A stretch of 64,000 nucleotides of DNA from Cognatishimia sp. MH4019 (GCF_020177595.1 NZ_JAHTBL010000010.1:89067-153066); one strand, 5' to 3'. Positions 34,931 through 44,938 are shown, counted from the first letter of the stretch. The notes: generated by a model not told the origin, from the letters alone. Made by a program: numbers and translations.

Positions 34931-36589
34931 ATGAGCGCGAAATTCCGCATGACGCTGGCCCAGTTGAACCCCACGGTCGGGGATCTGGCAGGCAATGCCG
35001 CGAAAGCCAAGGCTGCGTGGGAGGCTGGCAAGGCCGCAGGGGCCGACATGGTCATGCTGCCTGAGATGTTCATCACCGGGTATCAGGTGCAGGATCTGGT
35101 TATGAAACCTGCCTTCACGCTGGACGCGATGGCGCATCTGGATGCTTTAGGGGCCGAGTGTGTGGACGGCCCTGTGCTGACGATTGGTGGGCCCTTCATC
35201 GAAGGGGTGGCGCTGCACAACGCGTACTACGTTTACGAAAGCGGTGCGCGTAAAGCGGTTGTCTGCAAGCACGAGCTGCCGAACGAGACCGTCTTTGACG
35301 AGGTGCGCCTTTATGAGCCCGGCGACATCTCGGGACCGTATGTCGTTGGCCCGATGCGCATCGGATCACCCATTTGCGAGGATGCCTGGCACGAGGATGT
35401 CAGCGAGGCGATGGCAGAAAGCGGGGCGCAATTGCTCGCTGTGCCAAACGGATCGCCTTACTACCGCAACAAGTATGAGACCCGGTTGAACATGATGATC
35501 GCGCGGGTTGTCGAGACTGGCCTACCGCTGGTCTACCTGAATATGGTGGGCGGTCAGGATGATCAGATGTTTGATGGCGGCTCTTTCGTGCTGAACCCCG
35601 GTGGGGAAATGGCTGTGCAGTTGCCCGTCTTTGACGAGGCCATCGTGCAGGTCGATTTTGAGGAAACGGAGGCTGGCTGGCGCGCGGTGCCACAAGAGTT
35701 TGCGCCACATCCTGATTTCTACGAGCAGGATTACCGCGTCATGGTCGAGACCTTGCGCGACTACATGCGCAAAACCGGGTTCAGGAAGGTCCTGCTGGGG
35801 CTGTCCGGCGGGATCGACAGCGCCATTGTCGCGACGATTGCCGCTGATGCGCTGGGCCCGGAGAATGTGCGCTGCGTGATGCTGCCGTCGGAGTATACGT
35901 CCAAGGGCTCCCTTGACGATGCGGAGGCGGTTGCGACTGCACTGGGCACGCAACTGGACACGCTGCCCATCTCCGGCCCGCGTGCGGCGGTGACGGAGGC
36001 TCTGGCACCGTTTTTTACCGGGACCGCGCCGGATATTGCGGAAGAAAACATTCAGTCGCGCCTGCGCGGGCTATTGCTGATGGCGCTGTCCAACAAGTTC
36101 GGTGAGATGCTTTTGACGACCGGTAACAAATCGGAAGTCGCCGTGGGCTACGCCACGATCTATGGCGATATGTCGGGCGGCTACAACCCGATCAAAGACC
36201 TCTACAAAACACGTGTGTTCGAGATTTGCCGCTGGCGCAATGCCAATCATCGTCCGTGGATGATGGCTCCCGCAGGCGAGGTCATCCCGCCGCGTGTCAT
36301 CGACAAACCGCCCTCGGCAGAGCTGCGCCCGGATCAAAAGGACGAAGACAGCCTGCCGCCCTATGACGTGCTCGACGGTATTCTAACGATGCTGGTGGAT
36401 GAAGATCGGTCCGTCGCGGATTGTGTGGCGGCTGGCTATGATCGTGAGACGGTCAAGAAGATCGAGCATCTGATCTACATCTCGGAGTATAAGCGCTTTC
36501 AGTCAGCCCCTGGCGCGCGCCTGTCTCATCGCGCCTTCTGGCTGGACCGGCGCTATCCGATTGTGAACCGTTGGCGCGATCCGTCCTAA
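34931..36589 (+). CDS. nadE: Glutamine-dependent NAD+ synthetase
   Basis: The 552-residue two-domain enzyme makes NAD+ from deamido-NAD+ using ammonia released from glutamine. The N-terminal nitrilase-like glutaminase domain (about 5-255) includes PEMFITGYQ (catalytic Glu), KHELPN (Lys) and GSPICEDAW (Cys). The C-terminal synthetase domain begins near 275 with the PP-loop LGLSGGIDSAIVA. An inverted repeat (36618-36636) downstream is a likely terminator. Confidence 0.96.
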   Translation: MSAKFRMTLAQLNPTVGDLAGNAAKAKAAWEAGKAAGADMVMLPEMFITGYQVQDLVMKPAFTLDAMAHLDALGAECVDGPVLTIGGPFIEGVALHNAYYVYESGARKAVVCKHELPNETVFDEVRLYEPGDISGPYVVGPMRIGSPICEDAWHEDVSEAMAESGAQLLAVPNGSPYYRNKYETRLNMMIARVVETGLPLVYLNMVGGQDDQMFDGGSFVLNPGGEMAVQLPVFDEAIVQVDFEETEAGWRAVPQEFAPHPDFYEQDYRVMVETLRDYMRKTGFRKVLLGLSGGIDSAIVATIAADALGPENVRCVMLPSEYTSKGSLDDAEAVATALGTQLDTLPISGPRAAVTEALAPFFTGTAPDIAEENIQSRLRGLLLMALSNKFGEMLLTTGNKSEVAVGYATIYGDMSGGYNPIKDLYKTRVFEICRWRNANHRPWMMAPAGEVIPPRVIDKPPSAELRPDQKDEDSLPPYDVLDGILTMLVDEDRSVADCVAAGYDRETVKKIEHLIYISEYKRFQSAPGARLSHRAFWLDRRYPIVNRWRDPS

Positions 36590-36617
36590 CTTCGCTTTTG
36601 TGAAGTATCCCGGGGGT

Positions 36618-36636
36618 GCGGGGGCAGAGCCCCCGC
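36618..36636 (+). terminator. GC hairpin downstream of nadE
   Basis: A perfect 8-bp stem GCGGGGGC-AGA-GCCCCCGC lies 29 bases after the nadE stop and between two convergent genes. There is no T-run. GC palindromes of this type between convergent genes are common in related genomes as bidirectional terminators or dispersed repeats. Confidence 0.55.
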
Positions 36637-36662
36637 GGAGCGACGCACGAAGTGCGGCGCAA

Positions 36663-37586
36663 TCAGCCCATGAACTGATAGCTCACCGGCACATAGCGGA
36701 ACCCGTCCTCGCGCGTGTCCACGAAGCCTGCGGCAGGGAAAGGCATGTGATAGCCAATTGTCGCGATTTTGTCAGCGGCCAGCATTCCAAGCACGCGGCG
36801 ACGCGTGGCGGCGGCAGCTTCCTTATCCATATCAAAACGCACTTCCCAATCTGGATAGGCGAGCGACCAGACGTAGTGGTTTGCCATGTCTGCCATCAGG
36901 AACAACTGACGTCCGCCGCTTTCCAGCATGTAGCCCATGTGTCCGGGCGTATGACCAAAGGCCGCCATTGCGGTGACGCCTGATGCGACGCTGCCGCCAT
37001 CATCCAGAAAGGTCATCTGCTCGGCAAGTGGCGTCACGTTGGAGGCGACCATATCGCCCACGCGATTGCCGGCCTCCATCGCAGACCAGAAGTTATATTC
37101 TGCGCTGCCGGTGATGTAGCGGGCGTTCGGGCAGGTGGCTGCGCCATCGCTCATCATGCCACCGATATGATCGGGGTGCATATGAGTGATGACAACGATG
37201 GAGATATCTGCAGGGCTGTAGCCCGCTTGGGCGAGCGCACTTTGCAAACCGCCCTGACCAAGGCCGGTGTCGAAAAGAATCCGCTCGGCCCCGGTATCGA
37301 CCAGCGTTGGGTTGAAGAAGAACTGGCCCATATCCGAAGGGATGAAGTTGGCCTCAGACACCGATTGGAACTCTTCAGCCGAGACATTCATGCCGAAGGT
37401 TTCCTGCGGGTTTTCAGCGGCGCGGGAGCCATCCAGAAGCGTGACGACCGTGAACTCGCCCAGATTGAACCTGTGCGCGAGGGTCATGGCCGGGCTGTGA
37501 CCCTCCGCGCGCAAAAGGGTTGGGGCCAATGTAGCCGCGGGCAACGCGGCTGCTGCGGTTAAGGCTTGGCGGCGTGTGAATAACAT
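36663..37586 (-). CDS. Tat-exported metallo-beta-lactamase-fold hydrolase
   Basis: The 307-residue protein starts with a twin-arginine signal (MLFTRRQALTAAAAL, cleavage near 27). The MBL zinc motif is ITHMHPDHIGG (HxHxDH), with a further histidine in GHTPGHMGYML. Family members hydrolyse esters, lactones or other bonds; quorum-quenching lactonases share the motif, but specificity is not visible here. The start is the ATG 6-7 bases after GAGGGAGA; a TTG two codons upstream is less likely. Confidence 0.88.
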   Translation of the reverse strand: MLFTRRQALTAAAALPAATLAPTLLRAEGHSPAMTLAHRFNLGEFTVVTLLDGSRAAENPQETFGMNVSAEEFQSVSEANFIPSDMGQFFFNPTLVDTGAERILFDTGLGQGGLQSALAQAGYSPADISIVVITHMHPDHIGGMMSDGAATCPNARYITGSAEYNFWSAMEAGNRVGDMVASNVTPLAEQMTFLDDGGSVASGVTAMAAFGHTPGHMGYMLESGGRQLFLMADMANHYVWSLAYPDWEVRFDMDKEAAAATRRRVLGMLAADKIATIGYHMPFPAAGFVDTREDGFRYVPVSYQFMG

Positions 37587-37726
37587 CTGCAATCTCCCTC
37601 ATTTCCTGACCAAGAAAGTAGAGCGCGCATGGCGAAAACCCAGCGTTTGACGCAGATGTGACCCGCGCGGGACGCTAGACAAAAGGCCCCTGCTGTGGGA
37701 AGCCACGGGCCAACAGGAGAGCTTGC

Positions 37727-39052
37727 ATGACCGTCACCCGTTTCGCCCCGTCGCCCACCGGCTATATCCACATCGGCAATCTGCGCACGGCGCTGTTCAA
37801 CTACCTCATCGCGCGCAAGGCGGGCGGCACGTTCATTCTGCGGATCGACGACACAGACCCAGAGCGGTCAAAGGAAGAATATGTCGACGCGATCAAGGAA
37901 GATCTGGAATGGCTTGGCCTGACCTGGGACCGGATTGAGCGGCAATCGGGTCGGCTGGATCGCTATGCAGAGACGGCAGACAAACTGCGTGAGATGGGCA
38001 AGTTCTATGAAGCCTTTGAAACGCCGACCGAGCTGGATCTGAAGCGTAAGAAGCAGCTCAACATGGGCAAGCCGCCCGTCTATGACCGCGCGGCTCTGGC
38101 GTTGTCTGACGCGGAAAAGGACGCGTTGCGTGCCGAGCGGGGCAGTGGCGTGTGGCGCTACAAACTGGATCATGAACGCATCGCGTGGACAGATGGCATT
38201 CTGGGCGACATCTCGATTGATGCGGCCAGCGTCAGTGACCCGGTGCTTATTCGCGGTGACGGGCAGGTTCTTTATACGCTGGCCTCGATTGTGGATGACA
38301 CGGATATGGGCGTGACCCATGTGGTGCGTGGATCCGACCATGTGACCAACACTGCGACGCAAATTCAGATGATCGAGGCGATTGGCGGCACGGTGCCCGA
38401 GTTTGCGCATCATTCGCTTTTGACCGGTCCGCAGGGGGAGGCGCTGTCCAAGCGCCTTGGCACATTATCGTTGCGCGATCTGCGCGCACGCGGAGTGGAA
38501 CCGATGGCGCTTCTGTCGCTGATGGCGCGGCTCGGGTCGAGCGATCCCGTCGAGCTGCGAGGCTCCATGGACGAGTTGATTGAGGGGTTTGATATCAGCC
38601 GGTTTGGCTCTGCTCCGACCAAGTTTGACGAGAACGATCTGTTCCCGCTGACGGCGCACCATCTGCAAACCTTGCCTGTTGAGGCAGTCGCGTCGGATAT
38701 CGCGGCTCTGGGCGTGCCGGATGACATCGCGGGGCAATTCTGGGCGGTCGCGAAAGACAACATCACGACCCGCGCCGATCTGGCCGAATGGTGGACGCTG
38801 TTTCGCGATGGCGCTGAGCCGCTGATCGAAGAGGGTGATGAGGCGTTCGTAGCCGAAGCCATGACCCTGCTGCCCGATGGGCCGTATACGGAGACGACGT
38901 GGAGCGAATGGACCTCTGCCGTCAAGGAAGCTACGGGGCGCAAGGGCAAGGGGCTTTTCATGCCGCTGCGGTTGGCGGTGACAGGTCGCCGGAATGGTCC
39001 AGATATGGCCTCGGTCATGCCGCTTTTGCAGCGTGTGCGGGCGAAGGGCTGA
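37727..39052 (+). CDS. gltX: Glutamyl-tRNA synthetase
   Basis: The 441-residue class I synthetase has the HIGH-type motif PSPTGYIHIGNLRTALFN and the KMSKS-type motif EALSKRLGT. The tRNA-acceptor domain and an alpha-helical anticodon-binding C-terminus (about 310-441) are present. It charges glutamate to tRNA-Glu. Many alphaproteobacteria carry two GltX genes and make Gln-tRNA by amidation; whether this copy is the discriminating one cannot be told. AGGAG lies 7 bases upstream. Confidence 0.93.
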   Translation: MTVTRFAPSPTGYIHIGNLRTALFNYLIARKAGGTFILRIDDTDPERSKEEYVDAIKEDLEWLGLTWDRIERQSGRLDRYAETADKLREMGKFYEAFETPTELDLKRKKQLNMGKPPVYDRAALALSDAEKDALRAERGSGVWRYKLDHERIAWTDGILGDISIDAASVSDPVLIRGDGQVLYTLASIVDDTDMGVTHVVRGSDHVTNTATQIQMIEAIGGTVPEFAHHSLLTGPQGEALSKRLGTLSLRDLRARGVEPMALLSLMARLGSSDPVELRGSMDELIEGFDISRFGSAPTKFDENDLFPLTAHHLQTLPVEAVASDIAALGVPDDIAGQFWAVAKDNITTRADLAEWWTLFRDGAEPLIEEGDEAFVAEAMTLLPDGPYTETTWSEWTSAVKEATGRKGKGLFMPLRLAVTGRRNGPDMASVMPLLQRVRAKG

Positions 39053-39056
39053 GATT

Positions 39057-40448
39057 ATGGCGCAGGCCCCGGCGAAGTTTCTGACGGGGAGCCTGTTTAA
39101 GCATGTATCGGTGATGTCGCTGACCGCATCGGTCGGCTTGATGGCGGTCTTTCTGGTCGACTTTATCGACATGGTCTTCATCTCGATGCTGGGCAAGGCA
39201 GAGCTTGCTGCAGCCGTGGGATATGCAGGCGCAATCCTGTTTTTCACGACCTCGTTCAGCATCGGTCTGGCAATTGCCGCGGGGGCTTTGGTGGCGCGCG
39301 CTTTGGGCGAGGGCGACGAGGCTCTGGCCGCGCGCCGCACATCGACATCGCTGATCTATGGCGTGGTCTTTTCGGCCATCTTCGCAGCGCTTGTCTGGCT
39401 GAACCTGCGATTTTTTGCGGAGCTTTTGGGGGCGACGGGAAATACGCTGGATCTGACCGTGCACTACCTGCAGATCATCGTGCCGTCCTTGCCTTTGCTT
39501 ATGATCGGGATGATGGGCGGGGCGATCCTGCGCGCCCATGGCGATGCCAAACGCGCAATGATGGCCACGATTTATGCAGGCGTCGTCAACGCGATCCTCG
39601 ATCCGATTTTGATCTTTGGGCTTGATCTAGAACTCACCGGCGCAGCGCTGGCCTCTGTCTGTGCGCGGATCGCGCTTGCCGCGACGGCTTTGCTGCCAAT
39701 TCTCAAGTACTATGGCGGATTGAAGCTACCAACTTTCGGTTGCCTGATTGAGGACTTGCCGCCGACCCTCACCATCGCGTTCCCCGCGATCCTGACTCAA
39801 CTGGCGACGCCCGTGGGGCAGGCTTACGTGACCCGCGCGATGGCAGAATATGGTGAGGCTGCGGTCGCTGGCATGGCGATTGTCGGACGGTTGATGCCTG
39901 TGGCCTTTGCGGTGATTTTCGCCCTTTCTGGTGCGATTGGCCCGATCATTGGGCAGAACTACGGCGCTAAGAACAGTGCTCGGGTTGAAGGGGCTTTCTT
40001 TGCAGGCCTGACGTTCACCGGGCTGGTGGTAATCGGCATTTCGCTAGCGCTGTTTGGATTACGCGGACCTATTGCAGCGCTGTTTGATGCCGAAGGGGTC
40101 ACGAGAGACCTGGTCTTCTTGTTTTGCGGGCCGCTTGCGCTTTTGTTTTTCTTCAACGGTGTTCTTTTTGTCTCAAATGCTGCGTTCAACAATCTGGGCC
40201 ATCCGTTCTATTCCACTTGGGTGAACTGGGGGCGGCACACGCTTGGCACGATGCCGCTGGTGGCGCTTTGCGCTTGGGCGTTTGGCGCACCTGGCGTGCT
40301 GATCGGACAGGCGCTGGGCGGCGTTGTCTTCGGAACGGTCGCGTTCTTTCTGGCGCGCAAGGTGATCCGGGACGGGCACGCGCCGTCTGATCGTGATCCG
40401 TTTGCCCGACAGGCCCGGCTGCTTAGCCTTTTGAACTTGCGGCGATGA
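39057..40448 (+). CDS. MATE-family efflux transporter
   Basis: The 463-residue protein has 12 hydrophobic segments in two halves and MATE signatures such as VDFIDMVFISMLG, GAILRAHGDAKRAM and ALSGAIGPIIGQNYGA. It exports cationic or other organic compounds in exchange for Na+ or H+. The start at 39057 lies 4 bases after gltX; a longer frame overlapping gltX has no membrane character. Its 3' end overlaps the convergent neighbour by 26 bases. Confidence 0.9.
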   Translation: MAQAPAKFLTGSLFKHVSVMSLTASVGLMAVFLVDFIDMVFISMLGKAELAAAVGYAGAILFFTTSFSIGLAIAAGALVARALGEGDEALAARRTSTSLIYGVVFSAIFAALVWLNLRFFAELLGATGNTLDLTVHYLQIIVPSLPLLMIGMMGGAILRAHGDAKRAMMATIYAGVVNAILDPILIFGLDLELTGAALASVCARIALAATALLPILKYYGGLKLPTFGCLIEDLPPTLTIAFPAILTQLATPVGQAYVTRAMAEYGEAAVAGMAIVGRLMPVAFAVIFALSGAIGPIIGQNYGAKNSARVEGAFFAGLTFTGLVVIGISLALFGLRGPIAALFDAEGVTRDLVFLFCGPLALLFFFNGVLFVSNAAFNNLGHPFYSTWVNWGRHTLGTMPLVALCAWAFGAPGVLIGQALGGVVFGTVAFFLARKVIRDGHAPSDRDPFARQARLLSLLNLRR

Positions 40449-40977
40449 AATGATCGACCAGCGCGATTTCGCTGTTCGTCAGCGTTTGAGCGCGGGGATA
40501 GCGGGGCGCTGCGCGGTCGTTCAGGATAGGTGCGTTCCACCCGTCTGTGGTCGCGAAGAACCGGGCGACGCCGTCTTCTCCGAACCGGTGCAGATAGCCT
40601 TGCACAACCACATCCAGATAGCTGAGCAGAATCGGATGTTCGACCGACGGCGCGACATGGGCGTCGTCGGGGATCGCGTAGACCGCTGTTTCGCTGGGGG
40701 CATTGGTGGCTGTGATCAGCGGCGTCACATTGTGGCGGTCATAGGCATATTCACGAGCGTCTAATGCATGCCAGTCGGCGTCAGGGACGGCTGCGATAAG
40801 ACCCTCAAGTGTCGTATTGGGATCAGGGCGCACGGTGAGGAATGCCGCTGTGCGATGGGTCGTATGACGCCAAACGCGCCGCCAGCCTTTCAGCGTCGCG
40901 TGTTGCACGCCGGGAAAGCTATGGGTGGCGGTGTTGACCAAGGATCCGTAGCCGAAGAAATGCGGATGATGGATCAT
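40423..40977 (-). CDS. Gamma-glutamylcyclotransferase family protein
   Basis: The 184-residue protein has the GGCT substrate loop FFGYGSLV near the N-terminus and an acidic residue in ALDAREYAYDRHNV at the position of the catalytic glutamate. Enzymes of this fold release 5-oxoproline from gamma-glutamyl compounds or act on glutathione (ChaC type). Its start overlaps the stop of the ABC permease gene by 4 bases, so it ends that operon. Confidence 0.8.
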   Translation of the reverse strand: MIHHPHFFGYGSLVNTATHSFPGVQHATLKGWRRVWRHTTHRTAAFLTVRPDPNTTLEGLIAAVPDADWHALDAREYAYDRHNVTPLITATNAPSETAVYAIPDDAHVAPSVEHPILLSYLDVVVQGYLHRFGEDGVARFFATTDGWNAPILNDRAAPRYPRAQTLTNSEIALVDHFIAASSKG

Positions 40978-43508
40978 TCGCGCGCGCGCAGCACCTGAGC
41001 AGGGCGGGCCGCGAGTGGGCGCAAGGCGAAGGCCAGACCGGCAAAGAGCGTCGCCAGCACACCCCCGATCACGATGACCAGCGCATTCGGCCAGATTACG
41101 GAGAAGGACGTCTCCATCACAAACGTGGTGACGGCCCATCCCGCTGTGATCCCTGCGGCGATGGCGACGAGGCCCGCGCCAGCACCCAAAAGCGCCGCAC
41201 GCAGCGCAAAGCTGGACAGGATACGCCCGCGGGACGCACCGATTGTCTTGAGCACGGCAGCCTCGTAGGTGCGCGCGCGTTCGCCTGCGGCAGCGGCGCC
41301 GATCAGCACCAGAAACCCGGTCAGCAAAGTGGCTGAGGCCCCGTAAGAGGTGGCGGCGGCTAATCCCGCCAGCACGTCCGAGACGCGGTTGATGGCATCG
41401 CGCACCCGCACGGCGGTAATGTTGGGAAAGAGGTTGGCCAGCTCGCGCAGGATGCCTGCTTCGGCATCCTCGTCGGCATAGACGGTGGCGATATGGGTAT
41501 GGGGCGCGCCTACCAGCGCGCTTGGGTTCATCGAGAGGATAAAGCCGATCCCGGCGGTCGAGAAATCGACCTCTCGGAAAGACGCAATCGTGCCAGTGAT
41601 ATCTCGGCCCAGTATGTTGACCGTCATGGTGTCGCCAAGGGCGAGGCCCATCTCTTCGGCTTCCTCGGCGGCGAAGCTGATGAGGGGCGGGCCGGTGTAG
41701 TCCTCGGGCCACCATTCGCCCGCGGTGAGGGTCGTGTTTTCAGGCTGCGCGTCCGTGTAGGTGACGCCCCGATCCCCATCGAGAACCCAGTGCCCGCCCG
41801 CAACATCACGGGCCGGGCGGTCATTGATGCGGGTGATGATGCCGCGCAGCATGGGCGCGCTGTCAACGCGGGACACGGCCTCGTTCGCATCCAGACGTTC
41901 GCGGAACTCGGGCAGTTGGTCGTTCTGGATGTCGACGAAGAAATAGCTGGGTGCGACCTCAGGAAGCTCTCCGGCGATGGCGTTGCGCAGGTTGCCGTCG
42001 ATCTGGCCGACGGCGGCGAGGACCGACAGGCCAAGGCCAAGGGAAAGGACGACAGAGGTTGCCTCTTCACGTGGGCCGCCAATAGAGCCGAGGGCGAGGC
42101 GCAGCGCAGTACGCCCCCGGGTAGAGCGCAGCTTGGTGGCGCGGCGGGCAAGCGCACGGATGCCCATCGCAGCGAGGGTCAGCACAAGAAGCACGCCGAC
42201 GATGCCGCCTGCGGTCGCCAAGGTCAGCGTCATCGCGTCAGAGAACCAGATGGCGATCCAGATAAGCGCGGCAAGCAAGGCCGATATCGCGATCAGGTAA
42301 GGCCACGCTGGTAGCAAACTGCCACTGCCCAATGCGTCGCGAAAGAGGGTCGCGGCGCGGATGTCGTCTGTGCGGGCCAGCGGCCAAAGCGTGAAGATGA
42401 GCGCGGCGAGCGCGCCGTAGATCGCGGCTTCCAGAAGCGGAGCAGGGTAGATCGCGAAAACGGCGGGGATTGGCAAGCGTGCCTCGATGATCGGAGAGAG
42501 GAGCAGTGGTAGACCTGCGCCCAAAACCAATCCCAACAGGATACCCAGAATCGTGAGCGCGCCGATTTGCAGGAAATACGTCTGAAAGATCGTGCGACGG
42601 TCCGCGCCAAGGGTTTTCAGCGTCGCGATCACGCCGGTTTTGCCGGACAGATAAGCGCGCACCGCAGCGGAGACGCCAACGCCGCCAACGGCAAGGCCCG
42701 AGAGACCGACCAGCACCAGAAACGCGCCAAGGCGGTCCACAAATTGTTGCACGCCCGGCGCGCCGTTTCGCGCGTCGGTCCAGCGTAGGCCGCTGGCCTC
42801 AAAAAGGTCCTCGGCCTCATCCTCGAGCGCTTCCAGTGGGGCGGCTTCAGGCAGATCAAGGCGATATCTTGTTGAGAAAAGCGTGCCCGCGCCAAGCAGG
42901 CTTGAGTTGGCAAGGTCCTCGGTCCGGACAATTGTGCGCGGGCCAAGGGCAAAGCCACCTGCGGCGCTATCAGGCTCGGTGACAAGGGTTGCTGACAGAA
43001 TGAAGTCTTGCGTGCCAAGGCGGAAGGTGTCGCCCGTCTCCAACCCCAGACGATCTTTGAGCACCCGTTCCATAACCGCACCGGGCAAAGCGTCTGTGCC
43101 TGCAAGCGCGTCGGGCAAGGGGATCGGCGGATCAAGCACGACCTCGCCGACCAGTGGGTAGGCCGCATCGACGGATTTGATCTGGGTAAGGCCGCGCTCT
43201 GCTCCGGTTGGTCCGTCCACAACGGCCATGGAGCGGAAATCAGTCACCTCCGACACCGCGATGGCCTGCGCGTTCATCCACGCGCGTTCTTCGTCGGTCG
43301 CGAAGCGGTAGGTGAATTCCATTTCGGCATCGCCGCCGAGAAGGGCTGCACCCTCGCGCTCCAAACCCGCTTGGATGGAAGTGCGAACAGAGCCGACAGC
43401 GGCGATAGCGGCGACGCCTAGTGCAAGGCAGGCGAGAAAAATGCGGAAGCCGCGTAAGCCGCCGCGCAACTCGCGGCGTGCAAAACGGGCGGCGATGGCA
43501 AGGCTCAT
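40974..43508 (-). CDS. FtsX-like ABC transporter permease (YbbP type)
   Basis: The 844-residue inner-membrane protein has an N-terminal membrane segment (FLACLALGVAAIAAVGSV), a periplasmic MacB-like domain, a central group of membrane segments (about 255-450), a second periplasmic region and three C-terminal segments, the duplicated FtsX layout of YbbP. With the ATPase encoded just upstream (ATGA overlap) it forms an exporter or mechanotransmission complex of the YbbAP group. Divergent tesA beyond the ATPase gene repeats the E. coli tesA/ybbA/ybbP arrangement. Confidence 0.9.
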   Translation of the reverse strand: MSLAIAARFARRELRGGLRGFRIFLACLALGVAAIAAVGSVRTSIQAGLEREGAALLGGDAEMEFTYRFATDEERAWMNAQAIAVSEVTDFRSMAVVDGPTGAERGLTQIKSVDAAYPLVGEVVLDPPIPLPDALAGTDALPGAVMERVLKDRLGLETGDTFRLGTQDFILSATLVTEPDSAAGGFALGPRTIVRTEDLANSSLLGAGTLFSTRYRLDLPEAAPLEALEDEAEDLFEASGLRWTDARNGAPGVQQFVDRLGAFLVLVGLSGLAVGGVGVSAAVRAYLSGKTGVIATLKTLGADRRTIFQTYFLQIGALTILGILLGLVLGAGLPLLLSPIIEARLPIPAVFAIYPAPLLEAAIYGALAALIFTLWPLARTDDIRAATLFRDALGSGSLLPAWPYLIAISALLAALIWIAIWFSDAMTLTLATAGGIVGVLLVLTLAAMGIRALARRATKLRSTRGRTALRLALGSIGGPREEATSVVLSLGLGLSVLAAVGQIDGNLRNAIAGELPEVAPSYFFVDIQNDQLPEFRERLDANEAVSRVDSAPMLRGIITRINDRPARDVAGGHWVLDGDRGVTYTDAQPENTTLTAGEWWPEDYTGPPLISFAAEEAEEMGLALGDTMTVNILGRDITGTIASFREVDFSTAGIGFILSMNPSALVGAPHTHIATVYADEDAEAGILRELANLFPNITAVRVRDAINRVSDVLAGLAAATSYGASATLLTGFLVLIGAAAAGERARTYEAAVLKTIGASRGRILSSFALRAALLGAGAGLVAIAAGITAGWAVTTFVMETSFSVIWPNALVIVIGGVLATLFAGLAFALRPLAARPAQVLRARE

Positions 43509-44200
43509 TCGGCAGCGTCCCGTGCCGGGGCTTCGTCCACGCGGCCGTCGCGCAGATGCACGGTTCGGTCACAGCGCGCGGCCAGTTCAGGCGCGTGGGT
43601 GACCAGAACGAGGGTGGCCCCGTGGCGGTCGCGCAGCCCAAAGAGCATGTCGATGATCGCGGCCCCGTTCGGGCCGTCAAGATTGCCGGTCGGTTCATCG
43701 GCCAGCAGGATATCCGGACGCGGTGCGGAGGCGCGCGCGAGCGCGACGCGCTGTTGCTCGCCCCCCGACATCTGGCTCGGATAGTGGTCAATCCGGTGGG
43801 ACAGGCCGACTGCGTTCAGTTCCTCTTCGGCCCTGTCGAACGCATCGGCATGCCCTGCAAGCTCAAGCGGGACGGCGACATTTTCGAGCGCTGTCATCGT
43901 GGGGATCAGGTGAAACGACTGGAACACAACGCCCATATGATCGCGCCGAAACCGCGCGAGCTTGTCTTCGTTCATCTGGGTCAGATCGCGGCCAAGAGCG
44001 GTCACGCTGCCGCCTGTTGCCGTCTCCAGCCCGCCCATCAGCATCAAAAGCGAAGATTTTCCCGAGCCGGACGGGCCGACAAGGCCCAGCGTATCTTCTT
44101 TGTGAACGTCTAGCGTGATTCCGTGCAGGATATCGACCCGTCCGGCATTGCCATCCAGCGACAAGCGCGCATCTCTAAGGGAAAGGACGGGTTCGGACAT
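43505..44200 (-). CDS. ABC transporter ATP-binding protein (YbbA/LolD type)
   Basis: The 231-residue ATPase has Walker A GPSGSGKS (42-49), the signature MSGGEQQRVALARA and Walker B DILLADEPTGNLD, all typical of LolD/MacB/YbbA energisers of FtsX-like permeases. The start MSEPVLSL was chosen because it fits the family length; upstream in-frame sequence runs into divergent tesA. The ATG codons of this gene and tesA lie within 17 bases of each other. Confidence 0.92.
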   Translation of the reverse strand: MSEPVLSLRDARLSLDGNAGRVDILHGITLDVHKEDTLGLVGPSGSGKSSLLMLMGGLETATGGSVTALGRDLTQMNEDKLARFRRDHMGVVFQSFHLIPTMTALENVAVPLELAGHADAFDRAEEELNAVGLSHRIDHYPSQMSGGEQQRVALARASAPRPDILLADEPTGNLDGPNGAAIIDMLFGLRDRHGATLVLVTHAPELAARCDRTVHLRDGRVDEAPARDAAE

Positions 44201-44216
44201 GAAAGGACGCCTGCTG

Positions 44217-44888
44217 ATGTTGGTTGCTTTGGGATATGGGGCGCGGGCTCGGACGCGCAACCTGATGGCGCTGTTTTTCATGGTTTTTGCAAGTGTGGCC
44301 ATGGCTGACCCGCTGCGCATCGCGGCGCTGGGTGACAGTCTCACCCAAGGCTACGGCTTGATGGAGCAAGACGGCTTCGTGCCGCAGCTGCAAGGCTGGC
44401 TGAACGAAAACGGCGTTGAGGCAACGGTCGTGAATGCGGGTGTGTCGGGGGATACGACACAAGGCGGATTATCGCGCATCGAGTGGACGTTGACGCCGGA
44501 TATCGGCGCATTGATCGTGGCTTTGGGTGGCAATGACGTGCTGCGCGGGCTTGATCCTGCGGTCAGCCGGGCGAATTTGCGCGGCATCCTGGAGGTTGCG
44601 CAGGCCCGCGAAGTGCCGGTTCTGCTGATCGGGATGGAAGCGCCTGGCAATTACGGTCCGGAGTATAAGCAGGCGTTCGATGCAATGTATCCGGAGTTGG
44701 CTCAAGAGTTCGGCGCGCAACACCTTGAGAGCTTCTTTGCAGGCCTCATGCGCGACAGCGACGATCCCGCAGACCTCGTGCAATACATGCAGCCGGACGG
44801 CATTCATCCGAATGCGGACGGGGTTTCGAAGATTGTTGAGGCTGTTGGACCTGAGGTTCAGGCCTTGGTTGATCCGCTGATTAACTAA
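44217..44888 (+). CDS. tesA: Arylesterase/lysophospholipase TesA-type (SGNH hydrolase)
   Basis: The 223-residue periplasmic hydrolase has the SGNH blocks: LGDSLTQGYG (catalytic Ser), NAGVSGDTTQGG (Gly), LGGNDVLRG (Asn) and DGIHPNADG (Asp/His). A signal peptide precedes it (NLMALFFMVFASVAMA). AAAGGA lies 9 bases before the chosen ATG; 44199 is an alternative start that overlaps the divergent ATPase start codon. It cleaves thioesters, aryl esters or lysophospholipids. Confidence 0.92.
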   Translation: MLVALGYGARARTRNLMALFFMVFASVAMADPLRIAALGDSLTQGYGLMEQDGFVPQLQGWLNENGVEATVVNAGVSGDTTQGGLSRIEWTLTPDIGALIVALGGNDVLRGLDPAVSRANLRGILEVAQAREVPVLLIGMEAPGNYGPEYKQAFDAMYPELAQEFGAQHLESFFAGLMRDSDDPADLVQYMQPDGIHPNADGVSKIVEAVGPEVQALVDPLIN

Positions 44889-44904
44889 GCGCGATCAAGA
44901 GGTT

Positions 44905-44930
44905 GGGCGGCCCCGAACACGGCGCCGCCC
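44905..44930. terminator. GC hairpin between tesA and cspA (convergent)
   Basis: GGGCGGC (44905-44911) and GCCGCCC (44924-44930) form a 7-bp stem with a 12-base loop between the convergent tesA and cspA stops. It can serve both directions; T-runs are weak on both sides. Confidence 0.5.
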
Positions 44931-44938
44931 GGAATGCT

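Noticed and set aside
37683..37726. Regulatory hairpin upstream of gltX (GTGG-GAAG-CCAC and flanking pairs)
   Set aside because: The stem is short and leaves the ribosome site free; nothing supports regulation.
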